Assembly (NCBI GenBank): GCA_944990035.1 | Contig: CALYLX010000034.1 | Location: forward strand, 1,054,001-1,118,000 | Origin: Clitopilus passeckerianus | Lineage: Eukaryota; Basidiomycota; Agaricomycetes; Agaricales; Entolomataceae | Reading direction: 5' to 3' | Length of the DNA: 64,000 bases | Shown: positions 54,292 to 64,000 of the stretch, in pieces | Layout of the letters: each line of letters starts with the position of its first letter | How positions within the stretch are numbered: position 1 is the first letter of the stretch | Made by a program: the position numbers and the translations under genes | The notes under the pieces: model-generated | Told to the model about the DNA's origin: nothing | The model's database searches: none | What the model saw: the letters and a program-made list of their open reading frames with translations, nothing else

Positions 54292-56201
54292 CTACTTTCC
54301 AATGCAGAAATCCTTGAAAACACTATCAAGAATGTCCTCTACGTCAATTTGCCCCGAAATCTTGCCAATTGCTTGGGCAGCGTACCGCAACTCTTCTGCT
54401 GCAATAACGACATCGGCAGGAGCTACGCCGAATTTCTTCAGATTGGGATATCTCAATAGAAAGCCCAACACTCACCAGTCTCAAGAAACGCCTCCAGGAA
54501 TCGACAAGCAGACTCTAAATGGGTTCTGTGTCGAGCACGAGTGATAATGGGTGCTGAAGAGGCAACAGCCCCATCATTGAGGTTGAATCTGAGAATTCTT
54601 TTGGTTCAATTCATGGAAACAAGCTTGAATACAAGTGACAGACCTTCTCTGCAGATGATCTGCAAAACCTGCAAGGAAGGTATTCGTGCCTTTGCCCATC
54701 TTAATGCTCAGAGCCCAAGTCTGAGATGCTTGAAAATGGGCGAGAGCCTGTTCAATCTGGTTCTGAACCAATAAGTCTGACTTGTTGAGCAGGATGATCG
54801 TATCCGGGGTGATCATATCCTTGACAGACGCAGGAATTTGGGGTGGCGAAGACACAGCAAGGTCCGGTAAAGAAAGAACGCATATGCTAATATCTGAATC
54901 CTGCACACTAAAATGATTCAGTCAAAGAACAAGAGAAGACAAACGATTTTCACGCACGCTTTCTTTGCCCTTTCAATACCTATACTTTCCACGAAATCTT
55001 CAGTTTTCCTTAGGCCAGCAGTATCTGACACCAAGACAGGCAAACCGCCGATATCAAGGGAAAGCTCTAGGATGTCTCTGGTAGTACCAGGGACTGGCGT
55101 CACTATAGCCGCCTCTCGCTGGGCTGTGCAAGATGTCAGTATCGGAGGGAATGACTTTTAAGCACAGTAACCGACCAAGATGATTTAGTAGGCTACTCTT
55201 CCCAGCATTTGGTGGTCCGAAGATTGTAAGACGGATCCCGGAACGAATGATTTCGCCACGATTCTTGTCGTTTAACAGCTGCTTGATATCAGACAGAAGG
55301 GCTTGAGCTTTGAGCCTGGCTGGTACTGGTTAGCGTAGAAGAGTACTGGGGCAAGAAGTCCCGGACCTGCATCGTAAACACCCTCCTCGATATCTTCTCC
55401 TTCACCAAAATCTATCAGCGCCTCAATATTGGCCAGGACGTGTATGACACGAGCCCTAAGGTCTTCGTATATTGCTTTGGTATTTCCCTAGATGGGCAAT
55501 GTTCGTGTGATGCGAAACTAGGATTGACAAATGATTTACCGATGCTGCGTTCAATGCAATCCGTCGTTGACCCTCGGTGTCCGCATTAATAAGATCCTGT
55601 AGCCCTTCCACCTGTGTCAAGTCGAGTCGGCCACCTTTGAAAGCACGCCGCGTAAACTCTCCGGGTTCGGCTGGTCTGCAATATGGTAGCTTGGAAAGGG
55701 CATTGAGGACTGAGGAGATCACTGCGCGGCCGGAATGTATATGTAGTTCAATGACATCCTCTGTGGTGAATGACTTTGGAGCTAAAAAGACGTAATTAGG
55801 TCAAACTAACTTGGATCAAGTGCAAACCATGGTCACTTACCCTTGAAATAGACAGCAAGACCGTCATCAATTTGCTCCTTGCTGCTGCCGGGCTGGACGA
55901 CTTGACATCGTTCCATATTCCACGGAGCTGGGGGAAACCGTTTCGAAGACTGGACCATTTGCTTCCAGACAGATAGTGCATCAGGACCAGACACTCTAAC
56001 AACAGCAACACCGCCCTTCCCTGGAGGCGTAGAAAGCGCGTATATGGTCTTTCGCTGCGCGTCAGAGAGGACGAGGTCCCTGTTCTCCAGTAAAGTTCCA
56101 TAGAGCCTGAGAAGTCTCCCGCGCCCAAGAATGTGAGTGCCACCTAGAGCATGTATACATCGACATGGCCGGCGTGGAAATCCAGAAGAAATACGCCACA
56201 T
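54292..56201 (-). CDS. MSS1: Mitochondrial tRNA-modifying GTPase MSS1 (MnmE family)
   Basis: With its partner MTO1 (MnmG), this GTPase makes the 5-carboxymethylaminomethyl-type modification on wobble uridine of mitochondrial tRNAs. The start [20 protein letters not shown] resembles a mitochondrial presequence. The folate-binding N-domain ([39 protein letters not shown]) is followed by the GTPase domain with [11 protein letters not shown] (P-loop), PGTTRD, DTAGLR and NKSD. The C-terminus is FKDFCIGK, with the conserved cysteine of the family. Several short introns interrupt it. It is divergent from calcineurin B (233 bp apart) and convergent with the UPRT gene. Confidence 0.93.
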
Positions 56202-56434
56202 GAGCAAGAAACAATTGTCAATTGCTGAAGGATGATTTCTGGTTATTCGAAATTCCCACGGTCTCATATCAATTGTCGCCTACTCAACAGCTAAAGACAA
56301 AGAAATCACTGCAATCTTCTTTGCTCTCGCCACACCTCTAACAACTCTCAAGACTCACGCCAAAATCTGCCTCTAGACATCTCGTAAGACAACACAAGAA
56401 ACTTGCGTAAAACTATCACCATTACTTCGCGATC
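56202..56434. promoter_or_regulatory. Divergent promoter between MSS1 and CNB1
   Basis: A 233-bp region between the two starts. CT-rich sequence precedes CNB1 (56300-56400). No clear TATA box. Confidence 0.5.
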
Positions 56435-57359
56435 ATGGGTCAAACACGTCCGTAAAACCGAATGGCTGCATCTGGTGCATCCTGGATCTGACTGAGATGA
56501 TGAACAGAATCACAATTCATGGAGGACATGTCCAAGCGGTCGAACTGTAAGTAACCAACCGTGTCTGCTTGATCGTTCTCATGTATCGCCTAGTCACGAC
56601 CGCCGAGCTAGAACGACTAAAGAAGAGGTTTATGAAGCTCGATGCGTATGTAACACCGAGAAATACCCAGCATTCATTTCACCCTAATTTTGAATATTAG
56701 CGACGGCTCCGGCTCAATAGATCGGGAAGAGTTCCTCCAGATACCCCAGATCGCCTCAAACCCTCTTGCACAACGAATGATTGCCATCTTCGACGAAGAG
56801 TGCGTACAGGACGTGTCGAACGTAATCCTTTGAACTAATATTCCCTCTAATCACTCAGTGGTGGAGGAACCGTTGACTTCAAGAGTTCGTTGGAGGCTTA
56901 AGTGCCTTCAGCAGCCGAGGTGGAAGGGAGGAGAAACTGAAGTGTGAGCCTACCCCGCTTTACTCCATGTTTGCATGGCCCGGATTGAAATGCTGACTCC
57001 TTTGATGAAGTTGCCTTCAAAGTTTACGATGTTGACAGAGACGGATTTATCTCCAATGGAGAGCTGTTTTTAGTCCTTAAGATGATGGTTGGAAGTAATC
57101 TCAAGGTATGTTGTCGAACTCGAGGTTCCTACCCGTGGCTAATCCCATGATGCATCTTAGGACCAGCAACTACAACAAATCGTGGACAAGACCATTCTAG
57201 AAGCAGACAAGGACGGCGATGGGAAGCTCAGCTTCGAAGAATTTGCTCAGATGGTTTCCAGCACAGTCAGTCACGTTTTGTTACTTGTGGTTCATCGGTT
57301 TCTGACATGCATCTTTTCAGGATATCATGAAACAAATGACCCTAGAAGATCTATTCTGA
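56435..57359 (+). CDS. CNB1: Calcineurin regulatory subunit B
   Basis: CNB1 is the Ca2+-binding subunit of the protein phosphatase calcineurin, needed for stress and calcium signalling. The first exon is tiny (ATG GGT CAA ACA C, 56435-56447); spliced, it gives [20 protein letters not shown] with the N-myristoylation glycine. Four EF hands follow: [40 protein letters not shown] and [15 protein letters not shown]. The end is [10 protein letters not shown]. At about 56881-56884 one base is missing between VDFK and [14 protein letters not shown], giving a stop in the literal sequence. In so conserved a protein this is more likely a sequence error or recent mutation than a functional variant. Confidence 0.93.
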
Positions 57360-57535
57360 GGTTAAGTTTAATCGCTTTCACTCTTGTCTATACCCGTATA
57401 ATATCCTCTTGTCGTTGTTCCATGGGCTACCTCCATCTTTACGCATGCACCTCATAGGTTGTAGAATATCATTTTTCGTGGACTATCGATATACTTTGCA
57501 CATGGCGAAAAGTGTATTAAGTGGAGCGGCTATAA

Positions 57536-58725
57536 TTACAACGGATTGTCCAAATTTGAAGGTACATACACTAAATAAGGTATCCAAGTGACGTTACTTG
57601 AGTTTATATCATCGACGATGCAGTCCTCGCTATCACATGCGTTAACTGTCTCTATGTCGAAAAGCAGAACTATAGCAGTCCAAATCCGGCCAGCAGGACT
57701 TTCCCGAAACAAGTCTGCAATTGCAAGATGGGAATCGTAATCCTCATGGATCAGGTGAGTGCGATTTGGTGGCACAAGGGAGCCGGAGTGACCCTGTGGA
57801 AAACGTAAAAAATGTGGGGAAGGCGAGTCCTCAGGCTCAGGGTCTATCGCTTCTGTGAGTGGGGCATGCGTGTGTGAAGATTGTTGTGGAATGTCATGAT
57901 GTTGATCGAAGAGATGGGAAGGTGAATGGCAAGAGATATCACCTCTGCCAAAACATGACAGAAAATGATCGCCGCGGATGGCGCTAGAACAGCAGGCTCA
58001 TCCATTGAAGGTAGTCGTGGTAGCAAAAAGGTGGTGGTGATACGAGTGTGCCTCAATGGGCGATGCAAAAGAAGGCACTTCAGAGCGCTCGGTGGTCCCT
58101 TGTGAGAGGAATGGTGATTGTTGAGCGGGTCTGCCAATTTGAGCAAAAAACGAGTGGGATTGTGCGGGCTTCTCTAGTGCCTGGCACTGGGCAAGGTAAA
58201 ATGGATCCGTCGTTGCAAACGATGAATTCGAGAGATTTTCGGACATTGCCTGGTCTAAATTGCTTTGGCTGAAATCGAATTGGCCGGGGTATAGAGGCGT
58301 TTGCATAGCCGGTGTGGCTGGTGAAGAGGGTATAAGCAGGTCCTCAACCATACGCTCATCTTCATCCATATCATCGTTTCTTGGATGAAAAGATGCTTCG
58401 GATCTCCAACTTGGAGCAAGTTGATAATTTGAGCCTTCCGTAACTTCGGAAAACGTGAAACTCGAGGATTGCATGGGCGTATTGCATGGCTGCGTATTCT
58501 GGGGATTACTCCTGGGTATCCGCTTTGCTTGCGTTGTTTGTTGAACAATCGCCTGTTGTCCCAAGAAAGCTTGTGCTAGTTGTGCCTGCATTCACGTTTT
58601 TGGTTAAAACCCAGGGTGAGACGGATTTCTAAAGCGACTTACATGCAGAGCAGCCAGATCATTGGCTTCCTGGCCAATGTGGCTCGAAGAGAGGAGGACG
58701 TCAAGTCATCGATGGTAAGGCTCAT
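57536..58725 (-). CDS. Hypothetical Ser/Gln/Pro-rich protein
   Basis: I do not recognise this gene. ATG 58725 lies in a strong context (GCCACCATG) and begins MSLTIDDLTSSS. One base is missing at about 58690 to join HIGQEANDLAALH. After an intron come AQLAQAFLGQQAIVQQTTQ, a Ser/Pro-rich low-complexity middle with an acidic patch (DDMDEDERMVEDLL) and, after a second intron (about 58027-57986 region, GTATCA...TTCTAG), a His/Ser-rich end. The ending after FRESPAGRIWTAIVLLFD is uncertain and may be out of frame. Acidic and Gln-rich segments suggest a nuclear or regulatory protein, but this is only a guess. It is convergent with CNB1. Confidence 0.6.
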
Positions 58726-58946
58726 GGTGGCGGTCGGAGTGCAAGGGGCGATTTGCACTGGAAAGAGTAAAAGGTCAATGACCCTTTGATGAATGTATAA
58801 CAATATGTACAGGCCTGCACAATCTGTTATGGCTATATACAGTACACGTGGGTCCGGTCCGAGATCTAGCTCGAGTCGGGACTCGGCTAACCCACGCTAT
58901 CTTTCTTTCCATGCTGCCGGATAAGATATGACGAAAATCCCGTAGT

Positions 58947-60611
58947 TCACATGCTCTTCTCAGCCTCTTCCAAAAGCCCCCCGAAAATGCCTGGATCAGT
59001 CGAAAGAAGCATCTTATATTCTTCCTGACCGAAAATATCAGGCCCGAGTGCAAAGGACAGAACGCTTAGATCTTCACCTTTCTTACCGTCGGACAGTTCT
59101 CCTCCAATAACACACAAGTACGCCGCAGCTCCAATCGGAGGTCATTGGCACCGGCTTAAATTCGAGGAACAGCATAAGCCCCGGAGAGTTCAAAAGTGTC
59201 TCGCCAATAACACTGGGGCAACTCACCACTCTCGCTTCCCGTATCAGCCAAGGTGACCCATAATTTCGCAGCCACGTTGATGATGGCTGTTTTCCAACGT
59301 GGAAGGCACAGTGCACACTCTGGGATCAGAATAGACAGAACGCGTAGCGCGCTCAACTGAAGCTTGTGATTCTTCAGATCAAGCGCGTCAGGACGAAGTG
59401 CATGAAACAATTGTATCATCATAGCCTGTATGGAGCAAAGCATTATCAGTATCGGGGCACAAAGTACGATAATGAGTCGAGACCTTGAGATATCTCGAGC
59501 TTCCGACCCCTAATGCTTGGATGATTGGAGGTATGGCGTTGAATGTTGCATAAATCACGTCCGGTTTGTCGAAGGAATACACCCACACGTTGCTGATGAT
59601 GCCTTCGCCTAGCAAATCACACAATTCGTTGAATCTTTCAGCGGAGCCTGCCTTCGTGGTCAGAAGTGTCAGGGACACAGAAGCAGGCGCGGCCGTTTCA
59701 ATTAGTTTCCTGGATTCTGGTGCCTGTATGTGCGTTAATGCCATCTTGAGTGACTTGAGAAGGAGATGCGTTCAGTTTCGACCTTCTGTCTAGCTGTGTC
59801 TATCTCACATTTCGGATAAGGCCGTCAAGCCCTGTCCTCTTCAACAAACTTCCAGGGACATTCTCAAGCAAGGACAAAATAGCAGATGCTCCTTCCAATT
59901 TGTATCTTGCCTCGTAATCATCCAATAGCGTCATGACAGGGGGTATAACGAGATGCCAAAGATCTTCATAGAATTCAGACTGGTGGCGTTTGAGTTCAAT
60001 AGATTATCCATTGAATGGTACCCACGCGCACCTTCATATGCCTAATCGTCCACGAGAGAACTCTCGATACCCCAAGGTTATCTTTCCAACCTTGATTCTC
60101 GTAGAATTCCTGAGTGCCCATGCTTCCGCCAGCGGGCCGTGCCAATCGTCGGCCTGTAGCGACATTTAGCGAGGGATGGGGATTTGCTCGGAATAGTGGC
60201 TTGAGTTTATTTGTAAGAATACTTTCAAGGAGAAGTCGATCAGGATTCTGGAATCGGCTCAAAATGGCTGGAACAGGGAGAGAAAATCAACGCCCGGACT
60301 TGGCGCATTGAAGTGACCACTGAGGACGAACTTCTTCCTGCCTGTTCAGAGTCTGGAGTCATCCAGTTCTCTTGGCTTTCAAATGGTGCAACGGCAAAAA
60401 TAATGTCGGATTGAACGGGAACTGGGAGATCTCGTGTGGCAGTCTCTAGAAAGGCCAGTATTTCTCCGAGGACTCGCTGGGCATTATGTTTCCATTCGTC
60501 CAACCGAGCCGGAATGTTGACTTCGGAGTCCGTCGGGTTATGAGCAAACTCTGCAGGCACCTGAAGCGGTCTCAGTAAGGAAGAAATCGCGTCGTGGTCG
60601 AGAGCAGACAT
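58947..60611 (-). CDS. TTI2: TELO2-interacting protein 2 (TTI2) homologue
   Basis: TTI2 forms the TTT complex with Tel2 and Tti1, which helps Hsp90 assemble PIKK kinases such as TOR, ATM and ATR. The gene starts MSALDHDAISSLLRPLQVPA. After an intron it reads KLKPLFRANPHPSLNVATGR, RLARPAGGSMGTQEFYENQG and GVSRVLSWTIRHMK, blocks I associate with fungal TTI2. Helical-repeat sequence follows (VMTLLDDYEARYKLEGASAI, ALRVLSILIPECALCLPRWK) to LLEEAEKSM at 58947. No catalytic motif is visible, as expected for a helical scaffold. Several introns are present. Identification is from memory of motifs and moderately sure. Confidence 0.65.
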
Positions 60612-60761
60612 GATCTTGGATTAACCTCGGAGTGTCGGGACCGTGTTTGCATCAATTTACGGTCCGTCAACGACTCGCAACCGCGGATGTCCACACGTTC
60701 AAAGCTCTAATCTCGAAACGTTTGACGACTACTCGCATGACATTGGCCCACTACTAATAAG

Positions 60762-62571
60762 CTATAGATCAGATTCATCCTGCATGATAACTTTTATCTG
60801 AAATTCTGCTGTGTCTGCTTTGCCCTGGTCGGCCCACGCGAAGTCTTCATCCTCGACATCCATTCCGTCTGGTTGTCCATTTGGTTTGGTATCCTCAGTT
60901 GTCGCAGTGTCAACATCTACCTCTTCCTCCTCCGCCTTCATTTTGCGCTTGAAAATCTCCTCTTCGTCTTCCTGAGCAATTGTCAACGCACTGAAGGACT
61001 GTATTAAAGTTGGAACTTACGATATCAAATTCATCCTCTCTCTCCTCATACTCAATATTCTCATCCACCTCCTCAAATCCTCCTGCAAAGGCGCCCCAGC
61101 GTTCTGGGCTCGGGTTATGCCATAGAAGGATATTTCCATGGTTGGTAGTTGACGCAATGGAAGACTTCATAGGGTGCCACTGAAAAAGAACAAACCTGAG
61201 GTCGTGTACGCACAAAGAGGTACAATACTAACGTGTAGGTTTACCAAAGGTTCTCTCCCTCCGTCAAGTGTAGTTGCAAGTTGGCCATCGTTAGAAAGAT
61301 CCCATATGTAGATTTTGTGTGTTGCAGGGTCAGCAGCACCTTGGACGTTCCGGAGTCAGCAGTGTTAATAGTGAATATTGGTATTTATCCTACCTCCTGC
61401 GAGCCATTCGCCATCGGGGCTGTACGCCATACCATTCCATGCTGCCTTGTTGATTGGGTCATTGAACTTGTGCGTAGGTTCGAACTCTTCGTCAAGAAAT
61501 GTTCCATCAGCTGAAGGTGTTGGATAATTTGGCACCACGAATTGTCTAATTGTTCGGTCAGAGGAGTTGGTCACTATCCGCCTGAGGATCCGTAATTGAC
61601 ATAGTGAACCGCAACTCAACCATTTCACTCACCGACCGCTCTGGATGAAGTCTATCCCTTTCAAACCAGTTGCGCCTGATATTCTGTGACGTGCTACCAT
61701 CTTGGCTGACTTGATAACGAGAAACTGGAGAGCAAGCAGTGGTACGTACTGCTTTCGTCCTCGCATTGAATACAAGGAGGGTGCCAGTGGACGTTCCAAC
61801 GAATATCCATTTCCCTGATGGGTGGAATCGCGCAACTGTCATAGCAGACCTTTGCCAAAGAAAGTGAGAGAAGTGTAGCCCTTCATTGTTGAGACGCACC
61901 TTCGAGCGTTCTGATTGTCCTCCTCTCCCGCCTCTGTGATTTCACAGAGCTCTACGCGACTTCGCTCTTCTCTAAGGTCGACAACGAACGCTTCACCTGT
62001 TCCCAGTAGAGCAAGAATTATTTTACTGGGTGAGAAACGCGAGAATGTTAGCTTGAAAGGTGCTCACTCAGGATGAAGCTCGAGCAATGCACCTGTTGCG
62101 AGGGTGGAAAGATGTCGAGACCACAGGAGCATCGAAGCGTATCGTAGTATCTCGTTGCATTGGCTCAACGGTAGATGACAAGTCCCATACTATGACGTTC
62201 CAGTCTTTGGAGGAAGTCAGCAGCCATTGGGAGTTCGCTGACCAGCTAGTTGAATTGAATGTGGTCAGCTACGGGCTCTCAAGGTAGTAAAAGGCCGGCG
62301 CACTCTAAACTCGTCACAGCCTTTACATGCCCATCCAACGTTCTTATGCTCGCTTTCGTTTCCAAATCCCATATAGTTGCTGTTCCTGTGCTGCCGCCGG
62401 CAGCAAGATACTTTCCAGACGGGTCGAATCGAGCGAACGCCGCCGACGCAGATAGAGAGGTCTGAACGGCAGTTGGATGGGTGATATTGAAGGGGCCTTT
62501 ATTGCACCTTGAGCTTGAGTAGTAGCTACAGAGGTTCCTAGCAAGGACTCACTAATTAGAGACTCATTCAT
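60762..62571 (-). CDS. SWD1: SWD1/RbBP5, WD40 subunit of the COMPASS H3K4 methyltransferase
   Basis: SWD1 (RbBP5 in animals) is a core WD40 subunit that stabilises and activates the Set1 methyltransferase in the nucleus. The start MNESLISESLLGTSVATTQA (ATG 62571) precedes WD repeats, for example ARFDPSGKYLAAGGSTGTAT, ARFHPSGKWIFVGTSTGTLL and AYSPDGEWLAGG. The most telling part is the conserved hinge after the propeller: PERWGAFAGGFEEVDENIEY then EEREDEFDI, almost as in RbBP5. After an intron comes an acidic tail (EDEEEIFKRKMKAEEEEVD) ending QIKVIMQDESDL. At least six introns are present. It lies between TTI2 and the WDR89-like gene, all on the same strand. Confidence 0.9.
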
Positions 62572-62796
62572 GGTGGCGTATGTGAACGGGACAAGAAACA
62601 AGGTTGCCAAATATGGCCGAGTCGCACGATCATGTACATCATTCATCTCAAGGTCAAGAATTTCGGAAAGGCTTCGTCAATCCACGAAACACGGTAAATG
62701 GGGTGTTGAAATATTCTTTATCGTGTCAACCGCATTTCATTATGCTAGGACTATTTTCCATACAATCGAAAATCTATATACACGCTTACCGCCTGC

Positions 62797-64000
62797 CTAA
62801 AACCAGATTCCACCCTGAAGTTTACTAACTATTTTGTGCCCAAATATTTGTACCTTCGGATCTAATGTTTCATACGTTTTCCTTCCTAATGACCTGGTCA
62901 GGTCACTGCAAATGCATGGATCAACGAAGTTCCTTGCCTGATACTCATCGCTATCCAGCGATCTTTTCAGTGAAGGGGGATCTATCTCCATCGCATTGGT
63001 GGCATCTCGAGAGCACTGCCATACATGTAGTTTGGCGTCTTCGCCACCAGTGACAATCACGCCGTTCTAGACACAGACATTTCACGTCAAAAATTCTCCG
63101 TTAGTCAAGGAAACAGCTTCGCACCTCTTCATCGAACAACAAAGAGCGCACAACACCAACATGACCGGACGACCATGTGTTATGAAGTGTCCACGATGCA
63201 TCAGATTTTGAGAGGTCGGAATTAGAGAGAAGGGCAACATCTCCTCTGAGACTCCTTTAGTACGGTATCTCTCAGCAAGAGATAAGAGATGGACGTACTC
63301 GTTAGAACCAACGAAGACACCCAATTTCGAATTCGTGATGCGGTTGTTTGAGCACGAAATCAAATAGTCCGTGACCCAAGTCTGCTCGCCGTGCAGCGCA
63401 GGGTTACGTATGTCTTGACTTGAACATCGGTCGAGCTGAGAGGGAGCGGCGTAGTTGTGAGATCTAGGCAAGGGCGTCAAGAAGCTGAATAAGTTCACCT
63501 CACTCGTCCAGGTACTGAACGTTTCCATGTCGCTTGAAGCCCAGATCGCAGGTCCTTGAGGTGATATATCACCTGTCCAGCCAACCTGCGCAATACTGCA
63601 TCCCCAATTACCAACCTGAATAACCGCCTCGTCCTCGTCGTCTTCCTCAGCGTTCGATAGACTGATCAACCCATCAGCTGAACCAGACAGGACGACATTG
63701 GAAGCAAGGCCGGATCCAGATGACGCAAAAGAAATTGAAGTAATATCATCTGAATGTGTAGAGGAGTGTTTTCGTAGCTGTTTGGATGGTTGTCGTGGGT
63801 CCCTGGGAAGTAAGATCAACCAGATGTAGGATGGAGGTGTGAGAATGTTTCGACTTACCAGAACACAATGAGAGCGTCTTCACCCTGTAACTCAGTCCCT
63901 GCCGCAACGATCAATCGATTTTCGGAGATGTTGCAGCAGAACAAAGGTTTTGAATGGTTCACTAGTCATAGTCTTTGAGCCGTCAAACTTCTGGCGTGTC
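62797..64000 (-). CDS. WD40-repeat protein, WDR89-like; 5' end beyond the window
   Basis: The visible part begins near the right edge with KPLFCCNISENRLIVAAGTE and, after an intron, DALIVFWDPRQPSKQLRKHS. Further repeats read ITSISFASSGSGLASNVVLS, GSADGLISLSN, WVTDYLISCSNNRITNSKLG, VGVVRSLLFDEENGVIVTGG and EDAKLHVWQC. The end is GHKIVSKLQGGIWF at 62797. The repeat order, with a short acidic loop (NAEEDDEDEAV), resembles WDR89, a poorly studied WD40 protein. The start codon is not in the window. WD40 proteins are hard to tell apart by eye. Confidence 0.7.

Noticed and set aside
1..64000. tRNA, rRNA and snRNA genes
   Set aside because: I looked for tRNA-like A and B boxes and conserved rRNA text and saw none that I could support by eye.

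Overview
The window looks like a chromosome segment of an agaricomycete (mushroom-forming) basidiomycete. The protein-coding genes carry many short introns of about 50-60 nt with GT-AG ends, lie close together on both strands, and encode typical fungal housekeeping proteins. The left half is a dense nest of retrotransposons of basidiomycete type.

Bases 1 to about 33,020 are almost entirely transposable elements inserted into one another. There are two Ty3/Gypsy chromoviruses: G1, which is decayed and runs off the left edge, and G2 (22127-29087), which is complete, with 462-bp LTRs and a 5-bp target duplication. There is also a large set of non-LTR (LINE) copies. Family A carries endonuclease, reverse transcriptase and RNase H, and ends in a GC-rich hairpin plus poly(A). 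A second element, called B here, is about 2.4 kb and carries only a Gag-like ORF1 with zinc knuckles, yet has its own defined 5' end, its own poly(A) tail, target duplications and a 3' tail related to that of A. I read it as a gag-only, non-autonomous LINE that probably borrows the A-type polymerase. One older LINE, interrupted by both A and B, preserves an ORF1/ORF2 junction with a TAATG overlap.

Bases 33,020-37,100 are a short AT-rich transition zone. It holds a Ty1/Copia integrase remnant, four MITE-like elements with terminal inverted repeats, a TA microsatellite, and no gene I can support.

Bases 37,110-64,000 are gene-dense and free of recognisable transposons: RIC8 (G-alpha chaperone/GEF), a membrane-anchored protein disulfide isomerase, the KEOPS subunit Cgi121, a large PPR protein, a coilin-like protein, an alpha/beta hydrolase, SEC63, uracil phosphoribosyltransferase, mitochondrial MnmE/MSS1, calcineurin B, an unknown Ser/Gln-rich protein, TTI2, SWD1/RbBP5 of COMPASS, and a WDR89-like WD40 protein cut by the right edge. 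They do not form a pathway; several share short divergent promoters.

Four of these otherwise intact genes each lack a single base at one point, which looks like residual sequence error or recent damage and would mislead automatic gene calling.
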